A stretch of DNA of 58,706 nt from Paracholeplasma vituli (GCF_025446935.1 NZ_JAOEGN010000014.1:1-58706), one strand, 5' to 3'; counted from the first letter of the stretch, positions 17,327 to 26,325 are shown. The notes: generated by a model not told the origin, from the sequence alone. Numbers and translations are program-made.

Positions 17327-18194
17327 ATTCGATAATTTTCTTAATGACCGCTAGATAGACTTTGTGCATGTCGAACAACGAAAGTTCGTCTGTATCTTTG
17401 ATATGGAGTTTTTGATCCATTCGTTGATAGTGAAGTCTTTCTTTTTTATTTTTAGAGAAAATCCAAAGGACCTTCTTTTGTTGATAGATTTCTTTACGAT
17501 GTTCAATATACGTATTCAAGTTATTATCCATCACATAAATCCCTTTATATTTATCACGATGGGCTTTCTTTAAAATGTCGACGATGCTTGAAGCACCAAG
17601 ACCTAATAAATAAGGTTCATGTTGTTTATCAACATCATAAATAGATAAAATTTGAATATTATTTTTAAGAATGCGATAGCTTGTCGTCACGCTCGCACCT
17701 TGTTTATAAATGAGTGGTGCATCGAATACAAATTTGATGTTTTTGATTTCATTGATAATGTACGCAATTTGACCAACAGCGTGTTCCGGACTGACTTTGA
17801 AGACGAGTTCGAAATGCTTCTTTTTGGTTTCATCTAATAAAGACTTCACATGCGTGATGAGATCATCGTGTTGTAAATCAAATGAGGTCATAGACGGTAG
17901 ATTTAACACCAAATACTTTGTCCCTAATGCTTCTGCATTTGAAAACAACGTCGAAAGTTCGTTTTTATTGATGGTCACCAAGGGATAGTGATAAAGCGCA
18001 TCAATTAAAAGAATCGACATCTTCTCTTTCTTCAATCGAACTGGTAATTCTTTAACGAGGTTGGTATCCACTGTTAGAAGGGTTTGGTCATTGAAATAGC
18101 GCAGAGACAACCCTTTAATATCGAGTTGTTTCGCCATATCAATTTGGGCTTCAATGGATTTAAATTGTTGATCAAAATAACCGGTTAAACTCAT
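17325..18194 (-). CDS. TIM-barrel protein of the xylose isomerase-like superfamily
   Basis: A 289-residue protein whose alternating strand/helix pattern (IDMAKQLDIKGLSLRYF, ALGTKYLVLNLPS, HFELVFKVSPEH, IKFVFDAP) fits AP-endonuclease-2/sugar isomerase-like barrels. No full catalytic set of His/Glu metal ligands is obvious, so I assign no substrate. I start at the ATG at 18194 with AGGTG upstream; it overlaps the stop region of the preceding methyltransferase and is probably coupled to it. Confidence 0.55.
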   Translation of the reverse strand: MSLTGYFDQQFKSIEAQIDMAKQLDIKGLSLRYFNDQTLLTVDTNLVKELPVRLKKEKMSILLIDALYHYPLVTINKNELSTLFSNAEALGTKYLVLNLPSMTSFDLQHDDLITHVKSLLDETKKKHFELVFKVSPEHAVGQIAYIINEIKNIKFVFDAPLIYKQGASVTTSYRILKNNIQILSIYDVDKQHEPYLLGLGASSIVDILKKAHRDKYKGIYVMDNNLNTYIEHRKEIYQQKKVLWIFSKNKKERLHYQRMDQKLHIKDTDELSLFDMHKVYLAVIKKIIE

Positions 18195-18196
18195 AA

Positions 18197-18904
18197 TTAC
18201 ACCTGCCATTCATACATGATGATGGACCCTGCCATCGCAACATTTAATGATTCAATGTCTTTGGTTTTAATAAAGACACAATAATCGGATAAATCAAGTA
18301 TTTCTTTACTGACACCAGCACCTTCATTACCAAGTACTAAAACAGCTTTTTCTGGTACTTGAATACTTTTAATGTCGATTGCTTTTTGATGAAGTGCGGT
18401 TGCAAAAATAGTATAGCCATCTTTCTTCAAGGATTCGATTTCAGATTTTAAATCGGTCCGAATCAAATTCGCGTAAAAGAGATTGCCTTGAGTAGCTCGA
18501 ATGGTTTTATCATTATAGAAATCTGCTGAGTTATTTGAAGCAATGATGGTTGTAAATCCAAAACCGACAGCACTTCGGATCAGTGTCCCTAAATTGCCTG
18601 GGTCTTGAACATCATCTAGCATTAAAATTCGGTTAGTATAGGGTGAGGCTTCTTTTTTCTTAACAATCGCTAAATCCATCATCGGGGTTTCGGTTAAAGA
18701 TACCAATTTCATTAACGATTCGGTAATTTGAGTCCCTGGATGATCTGGATTGGTTGTATAAATATCGAGTTCAAAACCTTGTTTAATCGCTTCTTGAATA
18801 ACATGCTCGCCATAAATCATAAACGACTGTGTCAAATCGCGATGTTTCTTAGTTTGAAGTTTTTGAATGAATTTGATTTGCTCATTGTCTTTCGATGTGA
18901 TCAT
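18197..18904 (-). CDS. SpoU/TrmH-family RNA 2'-O-methyltransferase
   Basis: 235-residue SPOUT methyltransferase acting on rRNA or tRNA with SAM. The three motifs are clear: DPGNLGTLIRSA, LVLGNEGAGVS and SLNVAMAGSI. The N-terminus ITSKDNEQIKFIQKLQTKKHR is the substrate-binding extension typical of RlmB/TsnR-like members. It overlaps thiI by 23 bases and the following gene, so it is part of a three-gene unit. The exact target nucleotide is unknown. Confidence 0.9.
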   Translation of the reverse strand: MITSKDNEQIKFIQKLQTKKHRDLTQSFMIYGEHVIQEAIKQGFELDIYTTNPDHPGTQITESLMKLVSLTETPMMDLAIVKKKEASPYTNRILMLDDVQDPGNLGTLIRSAVGFGFTTIIASNNSADFYNDKTIRATQGNLFYANLIRTDLKSEIESLKKDGYTIFATALHQKAIDIKSIQVPEKAVLVLGNEGAGVSKEILDLSDYCVFIKTKDIESLNVAMAGSIIMYEWQV

Positions 18905-20144
18905 GCATAGCCTCCCAGGCTTCGGTCACGGTAAAACCAAACTCTTCTAAACGAATGTTGGTTTCTGGCGTAATTACGAACGTCTTTGTTTGACTGACGA
19001 TTTCATCTATTATTTTATCATAATCTACCATGAACTTCTCGTTGATCAATGCTTTTTTAATGTTTGGTTTCGTTGAAGATCCTGTTGGGGTATAAATCGT
19101 ACAACAATCTTCAAATGGTTGAATCGAAATATCATACGTGTCAATCTGTTTAGAGATCTTAATGATATCTTGCTTATCGTAGGTAATTAAAGGCCTTAAA
19201 ACAGGTATGGTTGTCACTGCTTCAATGGTGTGCATGGAATCTAAAGTTTGTGAAGCTACTTGACCCACAGACTCTCCTGTAATTATCGCGAGAGCATGGT
19301 TCTTTTGAGCAACTTTCTCAGCGACTCTAAAGAACATTCTTCGCATCACGGTAATCACATAACTAGGCGAAATTCGAGCGATGATCTCTTGATGAAGTTT
19401 AAAGAAAGGGACCATATGAATTCGAAGTTCTTGACGGTAAGCGTAAACAGACATCTTCTTGGCTAAGTCAATGACTTTTTGAGCCGATTCGATTGAGGTC
19501 ATTGGAGTCGATTCAAAGTGAATCCCCTCTACTTCAACACCTTGTTTCATGGCCAAAAATCCAGCTACTGGTGAGTCAATTCCACCCGATAACAAGAGTA
19601 ATCCTCTACCCGCAACACCGACCGGGAATCCACCCAATCCTTTTTTAGAGTCTAAGTATAATAGGGCTTCATTTTCATGAATTTCAACATGCAGGGTAAC
19701 CTCAGGATTTTTTACATCGACTGTAACCAAATCATGGATTTCTTTTAGAATACTTTTTGAGAGGATTTGTGTAATTTCTTGTGAGGTTTCTTTTAATGAT
19801 TTATCCACACGTTTGGTTTCAATCTTAAACCTTTTATGCGTTAATACTTCTGCTCGAATCAGTTTGATTGCATTCTCAACGACAGCCTCGTAGCCGGGTA
19901 GAGAACTCATGAAAAAGCTGAATGAACCTATCCCAGTAACGCGCATTAATGCTTGTTCGATATCCTCTAACTTCGTATCATTAATGACCAAGAATAAACG
20001 GTCATGACGTTTCTCGAGATTCACATTTAAGTGTTTGGTATTTTGTTTTAATAACGCGATTGCGCGTTCTCTAAAGATTTTTTGGTTTTTCCCTTTGAGC
20101 ATCAAATCCCCAAAGCGGATTAAGACTTTGTCATACATAGACAT
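18882..20144 (-). CDS. thiI: tRNA 4-thiouridine synthetase ThiI
   Basis: Transfers sulphur to U8 of tRNA. About 420 residues with an N-terminal ferredoxin-like/THUMP region and the PP-loop LLLLSGGIDSPVAGF. It lacks the C-terminal rhodanese domain of E. coli ThiI, like Bacillus ThiI. The EDCCTIYTP segment carries conserved cysteines. I start at the ATG at 20144 with TTGGTGAT upstream rather than the longer reading. A cysteine desulphurase partner such as SufS or another NifS-like enzyme is needed. Confidence 0.94.
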   Translation of the reverse strand: MSMYDKVLIRFGDLMLKGKNQKIFRERAIALLKQNTKHLNVNLEKRHDRLFLVINDTKLEDIEQALMRVTGIGSFSFFMSSLPGYEAVVENAIKLIRAEVLTHKRFKIETKRVDKSLKETSQEITQILSKSILKEIHDLVTVDVKNPEVTLHVEIHENEALLYLDSKKGLGGFPVGVAGRGLLLLSGGIDSPVAGFLAMKQGVEVEGIHFESTPMTSIESAQKVIDLAKKMSVYAYRQELRIHMVPFFKLHQEIIARISPSYVITVMRRMFFRVAEKVAQKNHALAIITGESVGQVASQTLDSMHTIEAVTTIPVLRPLITYDKQDIIKISKQIDTYDISIQPFEDCCTIYTPTGSSTKPNIKKALINEKFMVDYDKIIDEIVSQTKTFVITPETNIRLEEFGFTVTEAWEAMHDHIERQ

Positions 20145-20212
20145 ATTATCACCAAGGACCATTTTACCATAAACACATGCTATAATGGATATGTTATGTA
20201 AAGGAGTTAATT

Positions 20213-20656
20213 ATGGAACTATTATTAGAAAGTGCTAAAGCACTACTTCAAGAAACTAAAAACAATGTCTCGCTGCTTTCAAATGCCAGCGCATTTATTA
20301 AGGCTTATATCCCTGATTTAAACTGGGCAGGGTTTTATCTGTATGAAAACAATGAACTCATCCTAGGACCATTTCAAGGCCTTCCAGCCTGTGTTGAAAT
20401 CGCAGTCGGTAAAGGCGTCTGTGGTACATCGCTTTTAAAGAAGGAAATCCTAAATGTACCTGATGTTCACCAATTTGAAGGCCACATCGCTTGTGACTCA
20501 AACTCAAACTCTGAACTGGTTATTCCTCTATTTAAGAATGATAAAACCATCGGGGTGATGGACATCGATAGTCCACTTTTTAATCGCTTTGATCAACCAC
20601 TACAAGACTTTTTCGAAAAGCTCGCTATGGTCATCATCGATTTATATGAAATATAA
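20213..20656 (+). CDS. msrC: Free methionine-(R)-sulfoxide reductase (GAF domain)
   Basis: Repairs free oxidised methionine. 147-residue GAF protein with NWAGFYLY and three cysteines at the family positions (PACVEI, KGVCGT, IACDS), the set used for catalysis and resolution. Extended -10 (TG-C-TATAAT) upstream and a TAAAGGAG ribosome site. Divergent from thiI. Confidence 0.93.
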   Translation: MELLLESAKALLQETKNNVSLLSNASAFIKAYIPDLNWAGFYLYENNELILGPFQGLPACVEIAVGKGVCGTSLLKKEILNVPDVHQFEGHIACDSNSNSELVIPLFKNDKTIGVMDIDSPLFNRFDQPLQDFFEKLAMVIIDLYEI

Positions 20657-20685
20657 TTGACTTATTGAGCACAATTGTATATAAT
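20657..20685 (+). promoter_or_regulatory. rpsD promoter
   Basis: TTGACT (20657-20662), 17-base spacer, TATAAT (20680-20685). It begins at the msrC stop and gives a leader of about 150 bases. Confidence 0.82.
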
Positions 20686-20691
20686 ATCACT

Positions 20692-20844
20692 TGTCGGTAA
20701 AAGCAGGCACAACAATTTTAAGATTTTGATCTCTTCCCAACGGGGTAGTTAGTAACCTTTCTGCTTTAAGGCGAACACGATTTGAAGATCACCTTAACAT
20801 TGAAAATGCATTTTTACCACCAAATCTATAAGGAGGTAAAAATA
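20692..20844 (+). promoter_or_regulatory. rpsD leader RNA, probably S4-autoregulatory
   Basis: A long untranslated leader ahead of rpsD. AAAAGCAG near 20700 can pair with CTGCTTT near 20761, enclosing a small CCC-aac-GGGG hairpin. In Bacillus the rpsD leader binds S4 and represses translation. The pairing is visible, the function is inferred. A sense ORF from 20782 is rejected as coding. Confidence 0.5.
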
Positions 20845-21444
20845 ATGAGTCGTTATACAGGTCCATCTTGGAAAGTTTCCCGTCGTTTAAACTATTCGAT
20901 TTCTGAAACAGGAAAAGAATTACAACGTCGTCCGTACGCACCTGGCCAACATGGTCAACGCAGAGCTAAGATCAGCGAATATGGTCAACAACTTCAAGAA
21001 AAGCAAAAAGTGAGATTCACTTACGGCGTTTCTGAAAAGCAATTCCATAAAACATTCCTTGAATCTAGAAAACTTGCAGGTGTTCACGGTGAAAACTTCT
21101 TAAAGCTACTCGAATCTAGATTAGATAACGTTGTGTATCGTTTAGGTTTCGCAGCTTCAAGAGCACAAGCAAGACAATTAGTTAACCACGGTCATTTCTT
21201 AGTTGACGGTAACAAAGTGGATATTCCATCTTACCGTTTAGTTCCTGGACAAAAAGTTTCCCTACGTGAAACATCCAAAGGCTTAGCAGTTATCACTGCT
21301 GCGCTTGAAAAGATGGTATTACGCAAAGACTTCGTATCCTTCGATGATGCTACATTAGTAGGTACATTCGTAAGATACCCAGAAAGAAATGAAATTATGC
21401 CGGACATCAAAGAACAACTAATCGTTGAATTCTACAACCGCTAA
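20845..21444 (+). CDS. rpsD: 30S ribosomal protein S4
   Basis: Primary 16S-binding protein, 199 residues, with the S4 start [18 protein letters not shown] and the S4 RNA-binding domain ([15 protein letters not shown]...ARQLVNHGH). It has no N-terminal zinc cysteines. ATG at 20845 after AAGGAGG. Monocistronic, with promoter, leader and terminator all visible, as is common for Firmicute rpsD. Confidence 0.97.
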   Translation: MSRYTGPSWKVSRRLNYSISETGKELQRRPYAPGQHGQRRAKISEYGQQLQEKQKVRFTYGVSEKQFHKTFLESRKLAGVHGENFLKLLESRLDNVVYRLGFAASRAQARQLVNHGHFLVDGNKVDIPSYRLVPGQKVSLRETSKGLAVITAALEKMVLRKDFVSFDDATLVGTFVRYPERNEIMPDIKEQLIVEFYNR

Positions 21445-21451
21445 TTGAACT

Positions 21452-21480
21452 AAAAAGCATCCAAAACGGATGCTTTTTTT
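21452..21480 (+). terminator. rpsD terminator
   Basis: AAGCATCC-aaaac-GGATGCTT followed by seven T. Confidence 0.88.
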
Positions 21481-21481
21481 C

Positions 21482-21739
21482 TTACTCTTTCTTATCAAAG
21501 GGCTGCACTTTATTGTATAATTTTTTGAAGTAATAATTCGAGAGATGGGTATCTAATTGATACATTTCGTTGTCCAATGATAATGCCATTTTTACTTTTT
21601 GAATGCCTAAATAGAAACGGATTTGATCTTCCATGTTAGCCGCGATGATGAAGTGATTATATTGTAAACCATCCGCATAAGTTTCTTTAAACAAAAATGC
21701 TGAGTATGCAAGATTATACCCTTGAATCGCATCCACCAA
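21482..21739 (-). CDS. Hypothetical small protein downstream of the ArsB-like permease
   Basis: An 85-codon frame opening at a TTG or GTG; no convincing ribosome site is seen. The frame stays open a little further upstream (to a TGA near 21793), so the real start is uncertain. The product is soluble-looking, mixed alpha/beta (YNHFIIAANMEDQIRFYLGIQKVKMALSLDNEMYQLD), with no family I recognise. It lies 55 bases after the permease on the same strand and may be a remnant or a coupled accessory protein. Confidence 0.4.
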   Translation of the reverse strand: MVDAIQGYNLAYSAFLFKETYADGLQYNHFIIAANMEDQIRFYLGIQKVKMALSLDNEMYQLDTHLSNYYFKKLYNKVQPFDKKE

Positions 21740-21794
21740 ATATGGTTCAATTGTGACATATATATTTGAAAAAAATGCCCTATTTCAGGTGATT

Positions 21795-22913
21795 TTACTT
21801 TAGGATATAGACTACACCAATAATCACAGCCATGTAAATAATACAAATGATGGTGTATTTAATGAGGTATTCTTTGAAGCGTTCAGGGTATAAACGTGTA
21901 ACAAACTTAAATGTGATTAAACTCGCAAGTGACCCAATTAATGTTCCCATCGCACCGATATTTACACCTTGTAAAAGGTTGAGTAAGTATTCATTTGGTG
22001 TGAATGTAGATAACAATACTGCAGCCGGTACGTTTGATATAAATTGACTGGTCAGAATGCCTGTAAAGAAGACGCTGTGTTCGTTATTGAGAATGTCTTC
22101 AAAGAAATGTTTAACAGGTTCAATTTGTCCTATGTTACCTGTAAATATGAAGAACATGAAGAAGGTTAATAACAAATGATAATCCACTTTCTTAAACATT
22201 TCACGTCCAAAGATGAGTGCTAGAATAAGCACCACTACGAGCGTATAGATTGGTTCAATGAAACCGATTACGGTTAAGAAAGCGAGTATAAACGTGAAAA
22301 AGTATATGTACAATCGGTAGTCCTTTATTTTTACTTCTTCCACAATTGGGTGGACAATATCTTGTTTAAAAATGAAGATAATGGTCAAGTTTAATAACAC
22401 AAACCCTGTGATGGTGATCATCGAAGTACTTCTTATGAAATCCCAAAACGGAAGATCAAAGTTTGTATATAAATAGATATTTTGAGGGTCACCCATTGGA
22501 GTGAGTGCAGATCCCAAGTTCGCTGCTAAAGTCATGAGTATGACAATGATTAAGGATTCTTTAGTTCTCCCAATTTTCCCCATTACAAATAACATGAATG
22601 GTACTAATGTTAAAAGAACAGCATCATTTGTTACAAGCATTCCCAAAAAAAATGAGGCCATCACGATGACATACGCAATCGTGCGCATATCTTTTAAATG
22701 CTTAACCATCTTCACCGCCAACATGGAGAAAAAGTTTTGATCGGTCATACCTGCGACAGAAATCATCAAAGAGAACATAACAACAAGCACTTCAATATTG
22801 ATATAATCGATATAACCTTTATTGATTGGTACAAATAGCATTGATATAAGTGCTGCAATAAATGCGATAAAGAACACTTTATCTTTATAAATATACTTTA
22901 AAATGGCTTTCAC
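21795..22913 (-). CDS. ArsB/NhaD-like SLC13-superfamily permease
   Basis: 372-residue membrane protein with about 10-11 hydrophobic segments. Ion-transporter superfamily motifs are present: TNDAVLLTLVP, GSALTPMGDPQN and its second-half repeat SNVPAAVLL. Related proteins move arsenite, Na+/H+ or dicarboxylates; specificity cannot be told and no arsenate reductase or ArsR is nearby. GTG start after AGAGGGG. The promoter is TTGATT-16-TATAAT. Confidence 0.85.
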   Translation of the reverse strand: MKAILKYIYKDKVFFIAFIAALISMLFVPINKGYIDYINIEVLVVMFSLMISVAGMTDQNFFSMLAVKMVKHLKDMRTIAYVIVMASFFLGMLVTNDAVLLTLVPFMLFVMGKIGRTKESLIIVILMTLAANLGSALTPMGDPQNIYLYTNFDLPFWDFIRSTSMITITGFVLLNLTIIFIFKQDIVHPIVEEVKIKDYRLYIYFFTFILAFLTVIGFIEPIYTLVVVLILALIFGREMFKKVDYHLLLTFFMFFIFTGNIGQIEPVKHFFEDILNNEHSVFFTGILTSQFISNVPAAVLLSTFTPNEYLLNLLQGVNIGAMGTLIGSLASLITFKFVTRLYPERFKEYLIKYTIICIIYMAVIIGVVYILK

Positions 22914-22954
22914 AATAACCCCTCTTTAACACAAGCACATAGGCTTCCACACCT

Positions 22955-22982
22955 ATTATACGCGCTTTTTGTTAAGAATCAA
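22955..22982 (-). promoter_or_regulatory. Promoter of the ArsB-like permease
   Basis: Minus-strand TTGATT (22977-22982), 16-base spacer, TATAAT (22955-22960). The short leader contains an ATAGG/CCTAT hairpin. Confidence 0.7.
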
Positions 22983-22990
22983 TTCAAAAA

Positions 22991-23028
22991 GAAAACGCTG
23001 AAATCGTTATCGACTTCAGCGTTTGGTT
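22991..23028 (-). terminator. tpiA operon terminator
   Basis: Minus-strand AAACGCTGAA...TTCAGCGTTTT hairpin with an inner TCG/CGA pair, followed by T-rich sequence. Confidence 0.85.
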
Positions 23029-23033
23029 TTTAG

Positions 23034-23798
23034 TTATTTTTTAGCTGCATTTACTAATGTTAAGTAGCTTGCAGCATCTAAGGATGCGCCTCCAACTAAG
23101 GCACCATCGATGTTTTCTTGTGCAAGTAAACTGTCGACGTTCTTTGTGTTGACGGACCCACCATAAAGAATTCTAACTTGGTTAGCAATGTCAGCGCCAT
23201 ATAGGTCTTTCATGACACCACGAATATTCTTGATGGTTTCTTCAGCTTGTTCTGGTGTAGCTGTTTTGCCTGTGCCAATCGCCCAAATTGGTTCGTAAGC
23301 GATGATGGTCTTTAAGGCTTGGTTACGATCGATATTTAGGTAAGCTTTAACTACTTGATTTTTAACGACTTGATCAGTTGTTCCAGCTTCTCTAATTTCT
23401 AAGGATTCACCGACACAGATGATTGGAGTCAATTCGTGTTTAATCGCTGCATGCGCTTTTAAATTGACCGTTTCATCGGTTTCATTGAACATCGCTCTAC
23501 GTTCGCTGTGTCCAATGATGACGTATTCAACGCCAGTAGTTTCCAACATTAACGGGGAAGTTTCACCTGTGAAGGCACCATTTTCTGCATAATGCATATT
23601 TTGGGCACCAATCTTGATGTTTTCACCTTGTCTTTTCACTAAATCCCTTAAAAATACATCGTTCGCACAAACAACGGATTCAACTAAATCTCTGCTTGGT
23701 ACTTCTTGGTTGACCGCATAGATGAATTGTAATGCTTCATCTCTGGTCTTGTACATCTTCCAGTTACCTGCAATGACAGGTCTACGTAATTTATTCAT
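23034..23798 (-). CDS. tpiA: Triosephosphate isomerase
   Basis: Interconverts DHAP and glyceraldehyde-3-phosphate. 254 residues. Catalytic residues are in AGNWKMYK (Lys), VIIGHSERR (His) and AYEPIWAIGTGK (Glu), with the phosphate loop LYGGSVN. It is the last gene of a pgk / XRE-cupin / HPr / tpiA operon, nine bases after HPr. Confidence 0.98.
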   Translation of the reverse strand: MNKLRRPVIAGNWKMYKTRDEALQFIYAVNQEVPSRDLVESVVCANDVFLRDLVKRQGENIKIGAQNMHYAENGAFTGETSPLMLETTGVEYVIIGHSERRAMFNETDETVNLKAHAAIKHELTPIICVGESLEIREAGTTDQVVKNQVVKAYLNIDRNQALKTIIAYEPIWAIGTGKTATPEQAEETIKNIRGVMKDLYGADIANQVRILYGGSVNTKNVDSLLAQENIDGALVGGASLDAASYLTLVNAAKK

Positions 23799-23807
23799 AA
23801 AATCTCC

Positions 23808-24053
23808 TTAGACTAAAATGGCTGCGATTTCGTTGATGGCTTCTTCTGCATTTTTGCCGGTTGCGACAATACGCACGTTTTGACCTTGCGGAATTGCTAG
23901 AGACATCAATCCTAGGATGGACTTGAGGTCTACCACTTTATCTTGATAGTGTAGTTCGATATTCACAGCATATTTTGAAGCGGCTTGAACAATTTTCACT
24001 GCAAGACTTGCATGTAATCCAGTCGTGCTTTTTACAATGACTTCTTTTTCCAT
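23808..24053 (-). CDS. ptsH: HPr-like phosphocarrier protein lacking Arg17/Pro18
   Basis: 81-residue HPr fold. The active-site His is kept (His14, equal to His15 of Bacillus HPr), but the normal HARPA reads HASLA: Arg17 is Ser (codon AGT) and Pro18 is Leu (CTT). The regulatory Ser46 site is kept in full (KSILGLMSL, Ser45 here). Arg17 is important for phosphate transfer from EI, so transport phosphorelay is probably poor, while HPrK-dependent Ser phosphorylation and CcpA binding could persist. It sits in a glycolytic operon and not beside ptsI. Confidence 0.88.
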   Translation of the reverse strand: MEKEVIVKSTTGLHASLAVKIVQAASKYAVNIELHYQDKVVDLKSILGLMSLAIPQGQNVRIVATGKNAEEAINEIAAILV

Positions 24054-24071
24054 AATTATTTATTCACCTTT

Positions 24072-24611
24072 CTAAAACATAGGCGGCGTACTAATCCATA
24101 GTACTTTCGCTTTTTTATTTGTATGATTCATGAGGTAGTGTTCTTTATTGGCTAAATAGTAGAATGTTTCACCGGTTTTCACGATGTGTTTCTTCTTATT
24201 CAACACCAAAGTCACTTCACCCTCAAGGACATAACCAAATTCTTCCCCTGCATGAGGGTCATCCATAAAGGATTTTCCATTCGGTAGGAGCTCAATCAGG
24301 ATTGGCTCCATTTCATATTTTAACGCATTAGGCACAATCCAACTAACATTATGCTTTAATTCATTATTTTCTTTTTCGAAGAAATCCGTTTTTTTAAAGA
24401 CAGCTTGTTCTTCCGTTTGATTGCTAAAGAAATCGGAGATATCCGTGCCTAATACTTCCAATATTGAAAACAGAGTATTCATGGATGGGGACGCTAAATT
24501 GTGTTCTAGCTGGGATATATATCCCTTGGATAATTCAAGTCGATTGGCTAGTTCTTCTTGCGTCAAACCATTTTCGAGTCTTAATTCTCGAATTTTACTG
24601 CCGATATCCAT
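24072..24611 (-). CDS. XRE-family regulator with C-terminal cupin domain
   Basis: 179 residues: HTH_3 at about 5-60 (IRELRLENGLTQEELANRLELSKGYISQLE) and a cupin barrel in the last 70 (DPHAGEEFGYVLEGEVTLVLN, GETFYYLANKEHYLMN). This layout is typical of PuuR-like regulators that sense a small metabolite. I start at the ATG at 24611, one base after the pgk stop; a longer frame lies within pgk. Being inside the pgk-tpiA operon it may sense a glycolytic or polyamine-type signal, which is inference only. Confidence 0.87.
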   Translation of the reverse strand: MDIGSKIRELRLENGLTQEELANRLELSKGYISQLEHNLASPSMNTLFSILEVLGTDISDFFSNQTEEQAVFKKTDFFEKENNELKHNVSWIVPNALKYEMEPILIELLPNGKSFMDDPHAGEEFGYVLEGEVTLVLNKKKHIVKTGETFYYLANKEHYLMNHTNKKAKVLWISTPPMF

Positions 24612-24612
24612 T

Positions 24613-25806
24613 TTACTTGTTAGCAACAATTTCGACGCCTGGTAATAATTTTCCTTCTAGATATTCTAGGGAAGCACCGCCACCTGTAGAGATGTGTGTG
24701 AACTTTGAAGCGTAACCAAATTGAATGGCTGCAGCTGCAGAGTCACCACCACCTACGATGGTAATTGCGTCTTTTAATTTAGAGATTGCATCGCAGACAC
24801 CGATGGTACCTTTTGCGTAGTTGGACATTTCGAATACGCCCATTGGTCCGTTCCATACAACAGTCTTCGCTGTGCATAAGACATTTGCGAATAATTCGAT
24901 GGATTTAGGTCCAATGTCTAAGGACATTTCGTTTGGTTTGATATCTGTGATTGGACCTACATGTTTAGCAGGTTCATTTTCAAATTTTTCTGTGAATGCG
25001 AAATCAACAGGTAAGACAATTTTGCCTTGAGCTTGTTCTAATAAGGATTTTGCGAGTTCAACTTTTTCTAATTCGCAAATTGAAGTACCGACTTCATAGC
25101 CTTGAGCTTTCAAGAATGTATAAGCCATACCGCCACCGATGATGACTTTGTCAGCAACTTTCAACAGGTTGGAAATGACTTCAATTTTATCAGAAACTTT
25201 GGCACCACCCAATACAGCGACAAAAGGACGTTTTGGATTAGAAACAGCACCACCGATAAATTCGATTTCCTTTTCTAGTAAGAAGCCGGCTACGGTTTCT
25301 TTGATATTTGCAGCGATCCCTGCGTTTGAAGCGTGTGCTCTGTGAGCAGTACCGAATGCGTCATTGACGAAAACGTCACCAAGGGATGCCCAGTATTTAC
25401 CTAATTCAGGATTGTTCTTAGATTCTTTATTGCCTTCAATGTCTTCAAAACGTGTGTTTTCAAACATTAAGATTTCGCCATCTTTTAAGCCTTTGATTGC
25501 AGCTTCTAATTGTGCACCTCTTGTTTCAGGTACAAATAGAACTGGCTTTTCTAATAATTCGGATAATCTCTTAGCAACTGGTGCTAATGTAGCATCCTTC
25601 TTATCATCTGCAGTTTTTACTCGACCAAGGTGAGAGAATAAAATCGCTCTTCCGCCTTTTTCAAGTACGTATTTAATGGTAGGTAATGCTTCCACAATAC
25701 GATTTTCGTCGGTGATTTTTCCGTCTTGCATTGGCACGTTAAAATCGACACGAATTAATACTTTCTTTCCAGAGACTTGAATATCTCTAACCGTCTTTTT
25801 TCCCAT
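24613..25806 (-). CDS. pgk: Phosphoglycerate kinase
   Basis: ATP-forming step of lower glycolysis. 397 residues with RVDFNVPM near the N-terminus, [19 protein letters not shown] at the hinge, and the nucleotide motif [10 protein letters not shown]. First gene of an operon with the XRE-cupin, HPr and tpiA genes; no gap gene is adjacent. The ATG follows GGAGGATAC. Confidence 0.98.
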   Translation of the reverse strand: MGKKTVRDIQVSGKKVLIRVDFNVPMQDGKITDENRIVEALPTIKYVLEKGGRAILFSHLGRVKTADDKKDATLAPVAKRLSELLEKPVLFVPETRGAQLEAAIKGLKDGEILMFENTRFEDIEGNKESKNNPELGKYWASLGDVFVNDAFGTAHRAHASNAGIAANIKETVAGFLLEKEIEFIGGAVSNPKRPFVAVLGGAKVSDKIEVISNLLKVADKVIIGGGMAYTFLKAQGYEVGTSICELEKVELAKSLLEQAQGKIVLPVDFAFTEKFENEPAKHVGPITDIKPNEMSLDIGPKSIELFANVLCTAKTVVWNGPMGVFEMSNYAKGTIGVCDAISKLKDAITIVGGGDSAAAAIQFGYASKFTHISTGGGASLEYLEGKLLPGVEIVANK

Positions 25807-25908
25807 AGTATCCTCCGTAAAATAATGTTATGGTAATCAATCGTCAATATTATATCACTAGTTATAGCGATTTACTAGAAAATATCATATGAAAATGTTA
25901 TCAGAACC

Positions 25909-26325
25909 CTAGATTATTTGAGTTTGAGCATCCTCCATATAATCATAGATTATTTTACAATATTTTAGTTTTTCTTTAAATCGGTTATAAGATATTGGGA
26001 TTTCTAACTCTGTAAGATTATTAAATAAAACCACCGTATGTTTCCCATAAGGTTGTATAGATACAATCGAAAGATAATTTATCCAAATGGTCTCATAGGA
26101 CCTTGGTGAACCCGTTGGTATTAATAACATTTTGGTATTGATATATAAAGGTGTTAATGTGTGAATCTTGAATTGCTTTTTAGTGGTTAGAATCCGTGCT
26201 TCATAGGTCACTAAAACAGACTGACAAAGCAGTTTTAATATAGAGATTGAAGCCTTATTAGTATGGGTTGTGTAGTTTTCATAAACAAGGTGTGCGCCTT
26301 GTGAATCCTGTTTGATATAGAGCAT
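25909..26325 (-). CDS. comK: ComK-like competence transcription factor homologue
   Basis: 138 residues. The central and C-terminal part follows the ComK pattern: LLIPTGS (67-73), WINYLSIVSI (81-90), VVLFNN (98-103), LEIPISYNRF (107-116); Bacillus ComK has LFPTLSS, WISHVHV, VTFSNG and LPISYNSF in the same order and spacing. ComK activates DNA-uptake genes. This copy is shorter than the roughly 190-residue Bacillus protein, mainly at the C-terminus. No ribosome site is seen at the ATG and the msmX terminator lies only 12 bases upstream, so expression may be very low or depend on readthrough. No late competence genes are in this window. Confidence 0.75.
   Translation of the reverse strand: MLYIKQDSQGAHLVYENYTTHTNKASISILKLLCQSVLVTYEARILTTKKQFKIHTLTPLYINTKMLLIPTGSPRSYETIWINYLSIVSIQPYGKHTVVLFNNLTELEIPISYNRFKEKLKYCKIIYDYMEDAQTQII

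Noticed and set aside
20782-20844. N-terminal extension of S4
   Set aside because: The real S4 start (MSRYTGPSW) has a perfect AAGGAGG; the extension lies in the leader.
21607-21846. 79-codon frame overlapping the ArsB-like permease end
   Set aside because: It covers the permease stop in another frame, has poor composition and no ribosome site; a shadow frame.
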